Of a DNA stretch of 64,000 nucleotides, positions 33,381 through 43,550 are shown in pieces (the stretch's first letter is position 1; each line of letters begins with the position of its first letter). The notes beneath the pieces are model-generated. The model made no database searches. It was given only the letters and a program-made list of their open reading frames with translations, and was not told the origin of the DNA. The stretch comes from Zanthoxylum bungeanum (Eukaryota > Streptophyta > Magnoliopsida > Sapindales > Rutaceae), in NCBI GenBank assembly GCA_019454045.1, contig SKCR01047743.1, forward strand, positions 1 through 64,000, in the 5' to 3' direction. Made by a program: the position numbers and the translations under genes.

Positions 33381-33957
33381 GTCCTCCGTCTTTTGCTGCT
33401 GTTTTGACTCCGATTCGCTGCCGCTGCCACTGTTTTACTACTGTATTTTAGTTACTGTTTTTGGGATGTTTTGGCTACTGTTTTGGGTGTTATTTTCGGT
33501 GGTGTTATGGTGTGGTTCGGGGGGCTGTTTTATGTGTGTGTTTAGGGCTGCTTGTGATGTGTTTTTCGGTGAGGTGAGGGGGCTGTTCGGGATGTGTTTT
33601 TGGTCAAGGCGATGGGAGTTCTTTGGGTTTGTGATCTTTTGTTATTGAGAGTGAGGGAGAATTGTGTCTATGAGCTTGGGTGTTTCTTATGTGAATGAGC
33701 TAGCTAGCCCTGAGAAGGTTGGTGAAGGATTCTTTTTATAGGCAAAAGGGTTAGGCTTGACAAGGAAAGGGATTTGATTGGCTTGGATAAGGGAAGTCAA
33801 AGATTGAGGGGGGACAAATCTTGGCTAGATAGGGAAGGTTGAATATTTAGTTTATGTTGATTAGGCATACAATATTTTAAGTTTGGGAATAATATATTGG
33901 TTGATTGATTTTAACTTGGTATGATTATATTTGATTGGTTTAGATTAGGCATTTAGT
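33381..33957 (-). mobile_element. Upstream LTR of element B, second part
   Basis: B sequence resumes at GTCCTCCGTC, which corresponds to about 20994 in the first part, so roughly 310 bp (20994-21302) is present on both sides of element A. It continues to match 13770-14335 until 33957, where E-type sequence begins. About 410 bp of the LTR end is missing. Confidence 0.8.
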
Positions 33958-34471
33958 AGGGTCATATTTCTCATCTCTTTCTTGCCTTACTGTAGGTGTG
34001 CTTTTAATATTTTAAGGCTCCAAAAGTATGTTATGAGTATTCTTTTTAGGTTTTAGACGAGCTTAAGTTTATATAAGAGGCTCTGAGAGCTTTCCATCTT
34101 AAGAAATAAGAGTTCTTCATGCACCAATGATCGCATCAATGTCACGACGCAGGCTTCTTTTGATCAGGCGTTGCGACCATCATTGACCGGCATCGTGATG
34201 CTCACAAAGAATTTTATTATGCCTCAAATTTGTACTACAGCGCGTCGCGACGCACTGACCAACATCGAGATGACAAGCTAACTCTGGAATATGAGTCGAT
34301 TTTGCTATGAATTTACTAATTTTTATGCTCGTTGACTCTAATTGAGTCGTATTATAATTTAGACTTACGAAACATACCCAAAACACATCAAAACTTTTAT
34401 ACAACTCAAGAGAACATAAAAAAAATATAAGATAAAATGGAGGTAAATATAGACATATTGACCGCTTATCA
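33958..34471 (-). mobile_element. E-type Athila LTR, 3' copy, truncated
   Basis: On the minus strand it starts TGATAAGCGG at 34471, directly after a purine tract (TTACGTTTGGGGGTG). It matches 3801-5161 without the MITE. The outer part is cut at 33958 by element B. Confidence 0.65.
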
Positions 34472-35880
34472 CACCCCCAAACGTAACATTTTGCTAGTCT
34501 TCGAGTAAAATAATAAGAAATAAAACAAAATAAAAACTAAAATAAATTAACCTAAGTTACTTTCCTATGGATCGCGATTGCATTTAACATATGCAACAAG
34601 CCTTTAAACCTCTAAGTGTCTATAATGACGATTTATAGTCTCTTTAGGGCTTACAGTGATGACACCCAGAAACATCATTCATATGCACATGCAATCACAC
34701 ACAAAAATACAAAAATAAAAATAACTAAAATAGTCTTGGGAATTACACGTAACATTATCCTAAAAGAATGCCTAGTAATGAAACCAAAGAACCTTCAAAA
34801 TACTCAATGTAACTCCAATCCAAATTCTTGAATAAATCATCTAAATTAGAATCATAGTGTGTGTGTGAAAAGGTCTGGCCACAAATCGATTCCTAAGTAA
34901 GTCAACTCGGTCATTTCGTCTCAAAAATTTAGATCTGATGGGCCGACAACTTATAGCAAAACATTTCTCTATATTTTATTGAACTATCATACCCTTTAAG
35001 GTAGCATTTCACCTCATGATGGTCCAAACACTTGTATATGGGTAGCTTCACGTTTATCGGTTATAGGTGGTTTGTTTTTTTTTTCAAAATTTTTCAAAAA
35101 AAAAGTTTATTAATTTTTTCTTTCCTTTTTTCCATTCTTTTATTTTAGTCGTACCATACATCATAACACTAACAAACTGAGACAAACGTCTAAGCAAACG
35201 GTCATTCATCGTCTAATAATTTTCTCAACTAGTCACTTTATCGACCATATAGGCTTCTACTGTTAGAAACTTACTTTTAAGTGTTTACGAGTCTAACCTA
35301 GATCACATACTCAAGGCATCAAATAAGAGTAATATGAGCACTTATCATTTTCCGAGATTTCATCCTAAAGCAAACAGACTCATCATTCACACTTATACTT
35401 CACTATCTAGGACTCAAATTTTTTATTTATTTTTTTATTTTTTTTAACAAAAATGAAAATAGCAGGCACTAAACCTGACCTACACACACCCCCAAACTTA
35501 AAGTTTACATTACCCTCACTGTAAAATAAGCGTAAAGAACAAGAATGAGGAACAATACTACCATGCATGAGGTGTATCATTCTCCTACGCCTTTAGGCTC
35601 GCGTCACGATGTGTGGTGGTGTGCATCGCGATGTGCAACGTTGCCACTCTCTACCTCGTTTTTATACTGTGAAGCATTACGATGCCCAGGGTTTATGATG
35701 TGATGCGCGTTTGGTTTAGCTCAAGGTCAGATTGTGGTTGTACGGAATGTGTGGGTTGTGCCAGTACTTGTATAAATAAACATGTAATATTTTAAACAAG
35801 TAAAATTTTAAACATGCAACTGGAAAACAATAAATAAAAATAAAAAGAAACAAAAGTAACGAAAACTAAAAATAAATGAA
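34472..35880 (-). mobile_element. Element E 3' untranslated region, minus strand
   Basis: It contains the reverse of the conserved TGCAACC, AGGCTTGTTGCATATG and CCCTAAAG blocks seen before the LTRs of A and C, then AT-rich sequence with a second CCCCCAAACTTAAAG block near 35490 and GTGCCAGTACTTG near 35760. No gene is seen; the short open frames have no motif. Confidence 0.55.
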
Positions 35881-35910
35881 TGGGTTACCTCTCCGTTAGC
35901 GCTAAGTTTA

Positions 35911-36278
35911 ATGTCTCCATCTAGACGTGACCACCCAAATCCTCAGGGTGGCTTCAATTCAAGTGTTGGTCTGACAACTGCATCCTTCACAATCGTACGC
36001 CCTTTCCGTCTGTGTGGTAGTATATATGGGGATGGATCTGCACTGGCCTTCTTCCATCGATCATCCACTCTCACTCTTACTTGTTTGCCCTTACTAGTGG
36101 TCACAGAGGTTGCCTTCACTGAATGCTCTTTTACTTTCTGTTTGGTTGAGATGGGGTTTGGTTGGGATATACCGGATTTTATCGTGGTGTCAAATTGATG
36201 ACATACTGCAGTTGTAATGTAGTGGTCTTTCGGTGTATTTGCCTTTGGGTATTGATACATTACTATTTCATCGACCAT
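35911..36278 (-). pseudogene. Post-protease remnant of element E, unrecognised
   Basis: A 111-codon minus-strand frame with a basic middle and SPYILPHRRKGRTIVKDAVV near its end. The same end segment occurs in the fragment at 2716-2900. It lies where pol should be and ends just before the AACTTAGCGCT block that follows pol in A, so it may be a remnant or replacement after deletion of RT and integrase. No family is recognised. Confidence 0.25.
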
Positions 36279-36411
36279 TGTCTCTGTCTACAGGTTTATA
36301 CTCACTTCCACTGGCTCCATTAAAGCTTTTTTGTGGACTTTCTTGATCTCCCGTAAATTCAAGCATTCAGATAACCAACTTCTCTCCAATCACTCGGAAG
36401 GTGAAAAGGTC

Positions 36412-36678
36412 TTACTGTACATCTATTATTGCTCCTACTGTTGCCGGAAATGGTCTTCCCAAAATACAAGGTATATATATATCTTCCTTCATATCCAGAA
36501 CGGTGAAGTTTGTTGGAAGTTCAAAATCTCCTACCTTCACCATCACATATTTTATCTTCCCTTTGGGCATTTTTATGGTACTGTCAGCAAACTGCAGGGA
36601 AATGAGGGTTGGTTTTAGCTTATGATACCCCAATCTCTTCGCCATAGGTAGCGACATTAAATCGATTCCTGACCCCAA
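36412..36678 (-). pseudogene. Protease remnant of element E
   Basis: The minus-strand frame reads GSGIDLMSLPMAKRLG, then TLISLQFADSTIKMPKG, FTVLDMKEDIYIPCILGRPF and AIIDV, matching the protease of element A segment by segment. The first active-site segment just upstream of the ATG is degraded. No RT follows. Confidence 0.7.
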
Positions 36679-36699
36679 GTCACATAGTGCTTTGGAACC

Positions 36700-37786
36700 A
36701 CAATACGTAATAGTGTAGTCTATTATAAATATATTTGGATCCTAGTATTTAATTACGGTTGTTCTCTGTAGTATTACACTACAGACCTCTATAAGTTGTT
36801 CTTCCTTGATAGCTCTGCCCACTTATGAAGTCACGCTTCTCTTTGTCTGCTACCTTGTGTATTCATCTGGTTATTTCTTCGACATTAGCCTAGTCATGAA
36901 TAAAGACTTCGGTTTATAGTGCAACAAACTTCTTTTGGATTTTTGTTTAATTGGGATGTAGGTTTTGGATGGCTCGACTCTTTATGCTTCCTCATGGCTA
37001 ATTGTGATGGCATTGCAGAATTCCTTCCCCTTTCTTCTAGGGTTGGCTTCTGTGTTAATAAGGATCTCTCTCTGTGGCATATAGCTTTGATTAATGGTTA
37101 GTTGTCCGGTTTTATTTTCCAGTACACGAAGTGAGGCTGTGTACCAACCCTTCCAATCTAGCAGTGTTTTTTACGTTTTCTATGTTCTGCTCAACTATCT
37201 ATCTCAGTACTTCCTCCATGGATGATTTGCTTTCTTATGTGGCATCATCATTCTGTTGCTGGAACTGTGATCTGTCTGATGGACCTGTCATTTGGTTGTT
37301 ATTTCACCCAAGGTTGTAGCTGTTGGAGTAGGGATTATGGCCTTTTCTGTTGTCGTTTTGACATAATTAACAGATTCGTCGTACTGAGTGTATGGCTCTA
37401 CATTCTGTCCCCCCCCCCCCCCCCACATCCTACACTTGTAGCTCTTGCGATTTTCACAGCCTGTATGCTTAACACTTCAAGTCACTTATAGATTCATTCT
37501 ATGTGGGCATTATATCTGTGTTTGACCTGACCTCATGGACTCTTACTAATCGTTGATGCATACTTCTTTCTGTTGGCCATAACAAATTATTATTGGTCAT
37601 CTCTTCTAATAGGTCTCAAGCTATATTCTCATATTTAGCCATTAGCGCACCCCTAGCAACTGGATCTACCATGGTCTTCCTCATGCCAGAGAGCCCATTG
37701 TAGAAGGTCTGAACTTGCAGTCATTTTGCGATCTCGTGATGTGGACATTTGCGTGGCATGTATTTGTGCCTCTCTCATGCCTTGTA
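36700..37786 (-). pseudogene. Degraded gag C-terminal region of element E
   Basis: It lies between the gag core and protease remnants, and no long frame survives. A pure C run of about 18 bases at 37409-37427 could be real slippage or an assembly artefact. Plus-strand frames here are short and unsupported. Confidence 0.35.
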
Positions 37787-38240
37787 TTAGGAGTCTGAAT
37801 CATATTGTGTGAATGGCGTGATGTCATTACACATCTTTACTGTTCTAACTGGAGAAAAATATTTGGCGTGGAACTTGGTGGCCAAGTTTGTCCATGTAAA
37901 GATAGACCCTGCTAGTAGTGACTTGAGCCATCTCTTAACTTTATCATTTAAGGAGTACGGGATCACACGAAGGAAAACTGCTTCTTCTGCCCCTCTGTTG
38001 AAGTTGAATGTGCTACAGACTTCCAGGAAGCTGCGTACGTGCGCATTCGGATCATCATTCGGACCACCCCCAAATTGCATTGATTGTTGTACCATATGGA
38101 TATAAGTCTTGATATCGCATGCATTGGCTTGAATGAGTGGTGGGACGATACATTATATGAGTCCATCTACTATTGGTATCATCCTGTCCCAAATTGGAAT
38201 TGGCGTTGCTACGCCCAGTAGTTCAGGCTGTTGGTCGTTC
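37787..38240 (-). pseudogene. gag core of element E
   Basis: The minus-strand frame 38095-37787 reads NAHVRSFLEVCSTFNFNR, LRVIPYSLNDKVKRWLKSLL and FTWTNLATKFHAKYFSPVRT, the same gag core as in A and C. Upstream, near 38240-38155, the minus strand gives ELLGVATPIPIWDRMIPIVD, matching the gag N-terminal part, in another frame. Inactive. Confidence 0.75.
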
Positions 38241-38410
38241 ACGATGCCTGAAATCAAAGAAAAATAAAAAAGAAAGATAAAACAAAAATGAGAGGGATAT
38301 TTAACTAAGCAAATAGAGTATTGTCCTAATATTAAACAACTAAGAACGAAAGGCAACAAACAAAGTGAATTACTAGTTAAGAGAATACAAACGAATCTAA
38401 ACCACACTCA
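38241..38410 (-). mobile_element. Element E gag start and leader remnant
   Basis: A-rich sequence, then the block shared with 7738-7783. E-type similarity fades near 38410, where the upstream flank of the aldolase gene begins. No primer site or 5' LTR is found, so the element is truncated. Confidence 0.4.
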
Positions 38411-39030
38411 AGTGCTAGTTGTGCGATTTTAAAATGGACCCACTTCATGATTTGTCCAGATTATAGTCTATGTGGAATGGAAAATCTCCAGCCATCACAT
38501 GGAACAGCTGCTTTGTCAATTTCTCTGCCGTTAACAAGCTCATCAAGTCTCTAATCAACCACGGCCGTTAATTAAAATGAGCCAGAAACAAAGAAGAGAG
38601 GTTATATTACATCATAGCCTCACACTTATCTTTCCATATGAATCTCCCAATACTCTTTACTAGGACTGAACTTGACACATTCGTCTATATCTACTAACAC
38701 TAGCAGAAATATCATGGCTTTTTCAAACCAAATTGCCCATAATTTTCTCAGTCTACAACAAGGTTGGTATGAAACCATCCATTTCAATCACGCATGCATG
38801 GTGCCAAGTAAGTAAAAAATTATCACCCACATGGCGAACTCTCATTCGTTGATTCATGACAGCCTCAAATGAGACATCCCATGATTCACTGAACAATTAT
38901 AAATACAGTGAAGTGATATGCATGTGGTAAAGAGGCACAAAAAAGCAGTGAAGATAAGATTATACAAGTAGCTGAAGCTAACTAAGGCCTCTCAAGCGCG
39001 CGAACAGAACAAGAAACAAAGAAGCAAAAA
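38411..39030 (+). promoter_or_regulatory. Promoter and 5' untranslated region of the aldolase gene
   Basis: TATAAATA at 38898-38905 lies about 130 bp before the start codon. A GATAAG-type I-box core (CTTATC at 38625-38630) suits a light-regulated photosynthetic gene but is short enough to occur by chance. The leader just before the ATG is A-rich (GAAGCAAAAAATGG), a good plant start context. About 500 bp separates the TATA box from the end of element E. Confidence 0.5.
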
Positions 39031-39480
39031 ATGGCCTCAGCCTCTGCATCTTTGCTCAAGTCATCCCCTGTTCTTGACAAGTCTGAGTGGGTCAAGGGCC
39101 AGGCCATCCGCCAATCTGCTGTCTCCGTCCGCAGCCTCCCCAATGGCCCCTCTACCCTAACCATCTGTGCTGGTTCTTATGCTGATGAGCTTGTCAAGAC
39201 CGCAGTATGTTTCATGTTTTTGATTGATTGATTGATTGATAGATTAATCCATGAATATGTTGTAATTTATGGCAAAAGTTTAAACTACTTCTAGTTTTAT
39301 GATAAGGTTCTTAGACAGTTATTACAAATTAAAAGTAGCTCGCACTTTTACCAACCACTTTTTCAAAATATAATCTAAGTTGTTAGTGACACCAAATTTG
39401 CATGCTTGTCACATTAACGAATAATGTTAGAGCCAGACACTTATTGTACAAACTAATGCAACATAATAGTGCCCACATGA

Positions 39481-39514
<34 letters not shown>

Positions 39515-41160
39515 AACCATATATGAAAAGAATGAGAAATAAATTAGGGGGGAAACCCTCAAATTCTAAGATAACATTAATCTTTTTCCCTATCTTGAGT
39601 GTTGAGAAAATTATAGCTTGTGTCATGATGTAAAATATAGTTGCAATTTCAAATCAGATCGTTTTTCTTGGCTATCAACTAGTTGTGTAGTGTTAGCAAC
39701 TTGAAATACTAATTAAGTGCATTTTGTTGGGGGAATAGAAAACAATTGCATCACCAGGGCGTGGAATTTTGGCCATGGATGAGTCAAATGCAACCTGTGG
39801 AAAGCGTCTTGCCTCAATTGGGCTAGAGAACACTGAGGCTAACCGCCAGGCATACCGTACCCTCCTAGTCACAGCCCCTGGTCTTGGTCAGTATATCTCT
39901 GGTGCCATCCTCTTTGAGGAGACTCTCTACCAATCAACCACTGATGGTAGGAAGATGGTTGATGTGCTTGTTGAGCAAAACATTGTCCCTGGTATCAAAG
40001 TCGACAAGGTAATTAAGATAATTACCTTAGATATTGTTATTAAATTCATGCATTCTATTGTGTTATTGGGACAAGAATGATATTCCAACTTGTGTTTTGA
40101 CAATGAATATAACAGGGTTTGGTTCCCCTTGCTGGTTCCAACGATGAGTCATGGTGCCAGGGTCTTGATGGCCTTGCTTCTCGCACAGCTGCTTACTACC
40201 AACAGGGAGCTCGTTTTGCCAAATGGTATGTGTGTATATATATATATATCTATTACTTAATCTGAGAAAAATTAACTATGTATTCAAATTGGTTTCAAAT
40301 GTAATATATAAAATATTGATTTAATTTGATTGATTAGGCGTACCGTTGTGAGCATTCCCAATGGTCCATCTGCCTTGGCAGTCAAGGAAGCATCCTGGGG
40401 TCTCGCCCGCTATGCTGCCATTGCACAAGTAAGATATCTCAACTACAACTTGTTTACCCAACTATTTTTTTTTTTCTGATCATTGATAAAATTTTGATAC
40501 TTGGAGCTTGTAGGACAACGGATTGGTCCCAATTGTGGAGCCAGAAATCTTGCTTGATGGTGAACATGGCATTGACAGGACTTTCGAAGTAGCTCAGAAG
40601 GTTTGGGCCGAAGTTTTCTTCTACCTTGCTGAGAACAATGTCATGTTTGAGGGTATTCTCCTCAAGCCTAGCATGGTCACTCCTGGTGCTGAATGCAAGG
40701 ACAAAGCCACACCACAGCAGGTTGCTGACTACACCCTCAAGCTCCTCCACAGGAGAATCCCCCCAGCTGTCCCTGGAATCATGGTAAGTTTCTTAAACAA
40801 AACCCTTCAGTTTCCCAATTCTAATCAAAATGTTTTTGCAAACTCATTGACTGATGCATTGAAACTTATCGTATTTTGCAGTTCTTGTCTGGTGGGCAAT
40901 CTGAGGTTGAGGCGACCCTCAACTTGAACGCCATGAACCAAGGTCCCAACCCATGGCATGTGTCATTCTCTTATGCCAGAGCTCTCCAAAACACCTGCCT
41001 GAAGACATGGGGCGGCAGGCCAGAGAGTGTAAAGGAGGCTCAGGACACTCTGCTTGTCCGTGCCAAGGCCAACTCACTTGCTCAGCTTGGCAAGTACACC
41101 GGTGAGGGAGAGTCAGATGAGGCCAAGCAAGGAATGTTTGTCAAGGGCTACGTTTACTAA
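39031..41160 (+). CDS. FBA: Fructose-bisphosphate aldolase, class I, chloroplast type
   Basis: This enzyme catalyses reversible cleavage of fructose 1,6-bisphosphate, and sedoheptulose 1,7-bisphosphate in the Calvin-Benson cycle, in the plastid stroma. Six exons with GT-AG borders give 397 codons: 39031-39204, 39739-40008, 40116-40225, 40338-40428, 40514-40783 and 40882-41160. Exons 1, 2, 5 and 6 start in phase 0; the exon 3/4 border splits a Trp codon. Residues 1-46 are Ser/Ala-rich ([12 protein letters not shown]), a likely transit peptide. The body has [68 protein letters not shown] and the Schiff-base lysine in [12 protein letters not shown]. The C-terminus ends KGYVY with the conserved final Tyr. 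Length equals that of known plastid aldolases. No defect is seen; intron 1 has a run of 30 T (39483-39512). Confidence 0.97.
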
Positions 41161-41340
41161 ATTGTTTACACCAAAGCTATAGACCATGGGAAGATCATAA
41201 GATCACAAGAATGGTAAAGAAACTTGATAAATATGAAGTTATTTCGGGTGTGTTAATGCTTTATAGCGGTGCTTTGTAGACATTTTGTTCACGATTACAT
41301 GTACTTTTAGCAACTTAATAAACATCTTGGTAATGTGATG
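41161..41340 (+). terminator. 3' untranslated region with polyadenylation signal
   Basis: AATAAA occurs at 41317-41322, about 155 bp after the stop, in a T/A-rich context. This is a likely aldolase poly(A) signal. Confidence 0.6.
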
Positions 41341-42199
41341 AGTTAGTGTGTACTTATGATAAGATTTTTGGGGAGAGTATTGTCAAAGAGTATAAGTTAA
41401 TTTATAAATTAAGGAACAAATGTTAGAATATAAGTTAATGTCAAAAAATAAACTTATGTTATGAGATTATGATTTTGTTAGCGTTAACGCTAACATTAAA
41501 GTAGATGTTTAGTAGAGTGTCGAAACACTAGCGTTAATGCTCTAGCGACGTTCTACCAACGTAAGGCAAATTCTCTACGTTTAAGTGCATCATAATTTAT
41601 ATTGCTTTAATTTACTGTGTTTAAACTAAAATTTGTCTAAACTATGAATAATACAAACATAATTATCTTTTAAACATATTATTTAGATTAGGGTTAATTC
41701 CCTTTTACCACTAGAAGTTATAGCAACTTTCAACCCACACCCAACCTATTTAAACATTAATTCACCCTCATTTACCGAAGAATTGGCAAAGGTTTGACGA
41801 AGAATTTCATCAATGCAACTCATGTTTACTATAATCTTTTGAACGGTAAATGAGGATACGTTGATATTTTAATAGGTTATAGTGATGAGTTGAAGATATA
41901 CAAAACGCCTAAAGTAAAGAAGAAATTAACCCTTTGGATTATTAATTAAGCAAATTAATTAAAAAGAAGTTTATTAATAAATCCCAAAATAATTCCCAAA
42001 ATATATTAAACATATTTTACATCATTTCATTACATAATATAATTGTAGACTCACATACTTATTGTTCGGGTTTATGCCTTGAAAGCTGCTTACAATATGT
42101 AAACGTTAAAATAAATAAAGATAAGTATTTTATATTTATCTGTTTGTTTAGATTTTATAAATTATAAATTGTCAAATGGGAAATTAGTAAAACTAGTGA
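41341..42199. other. Intergenic, no gene seen
   Basis: AT-rich sequence without domains. It includes the perfect 20-bp palindrome TGTTAGCGTTAACGCTAACA at 41476-41495, followed by partial copies of AGCGTTAA up to 41550. Confidence 0.5.
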
Positions 42200-43545
42200 A
42201 AAAAAATTTATCATATGCCAAAATAAACCACAACTTTTGGCGTTTGCTAAAATAGCCAAATTTTCCGAAATAGACTTCGAAGAAACTGAATTCTCCGAAG
42301 TTTTTATCGAATCTGCGAAGTTCTAAATTTATTTCAATTTTTTTTTAATTTAAAATTTCGGAGATCCGAAGTTTTAATTTTTCCATTTTTTAATTTCAAA
42401 CTTCGAAAATCCAAAGTTTGGCTTTGAACCTCCGAAGTTTTACTTAGGATATCCAAAGTTGGAAAAAATATCTATAAAATCGGACTGGGTCCTGCCAGAA
42501 GAGTTATCAGGTATAATATTATTTTATTTTACTGAACAAACATTCAAAAATATTTTTAACAATATTTTGATTCTCAATGTGGGTTTGAATGTATTGCCAC
42601 CAAATGAACATGTTTCAGTGGGACGGCCGAAAATAAATAGAAAACCTTCACTGGGCGAACAAACAGTGTAAGTCATATGTGGTCGATGTGGCGGATGTGG
42701 ACATAATAGACGTTCATGTATGACTCCGCTTAGCCAAAATCCAAGTCAACTTTAACTTTGTTAAAGAAATTTAATTATCATTTTATTTGATTCTTCACGT
42801 TATTTTGTTTTCTCTGATTATTCACGTCGTCGTTTTTTTCTATACAATATATGAATTGAATTTTTTTTAGGTTTTCAGACTTATATGTAAAAATCATATC
42901 TATAAACAAAAACAGTTAACTTTACATCAAAATAAAAAGATAAACTACAAATTATCAAAGTTAATTTCGTTAAGTACATTATCAGACTCAGGATCCCTCT
43001 CAGCTACCATCCTCATCTAATGTATGCTCCATTCCCTTCTGGTGATCCTCCATACTCTTCTGCCGCTCATCGATCCTCATCTAAGCCTCTCTATCGAAAT
43101 AACCTTGTCACATAAGAAAGTGACTAATGGATCACCAGCGACAGAAAGATAAGCATGAGATGGGTCCGCGCCATCTAAGCCTACTGGAGGAAGATGAGGA
43201 GGAGTAAGAGGGGCATCAACCTGTGAAGGCTGGTTCTACGTAGCACGTCGACCTATCATATAGATAAATGAAAGAATTAGATGAATGAATCACAATCAAA
43301 TTTTTTCATAAAAATATATAGGTCATTTTGTTATACCGGTTATGAAAACATCTCATGCATCTGTGCAATAGAGGCTCCTCTATCGCATGAATTCCTAATT
43401 AATGATAGTCGGATGCTCAAATGACACCACTTAGTCATCCAAATTCAGTTGAAAATGCTAAAAACGTCGGTGATGACCATGTCATGGGAAATGCCTCTCG
43501 TACTACGGGCATGGACTTGAAACCAATGTCATATAATAAGGGCTC
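42200..43545. mobile_element. MULE-like element, left arm
   Basis: Positions 42200-42470 (AAATAGCCAA, TTCCGAA, TCTCCGAAGTT and so on) are inversely related to 55690-55990, forming long imperfect terminal arms about 13.5 kb apart around the inserted element F. A transposase-like zinc-knuckle remnant lies inside (42600-42755). The rest, 42960-43545, reads on the minus strand as short coding-like patches (for example TPPHLPPVGLDG and RIDERQKSMEDHQKGMEH) that I cannot place. No terminal target duplication was found. Confidence 0.45.
42600..42755 (+). pseudogene. C-terminal zinc knuckle of a MULE-type transposase
   Basis: The plus strand reads VGRPKINRKPSLGEQ, a stop, then CGRCGGCGHNRRSC in the same frame, a C-x2-C-x4-H-x4-C knuckle. 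A GRPKKxR...C-x2-C-x4-H-x4-C tail is typical of Mutator-like transposases. The rest of the transposase is missing and an in-frame TAA interrupts even this piece. Confidence 0.55.
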
Positions 43546-43550
43546 TCATG

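Noticed and set aside
40454..40750. 98-codon minus-strand frame in the aldolase gene
   Set aside because: It is antisense to conserved exon 5 and has no independent support.
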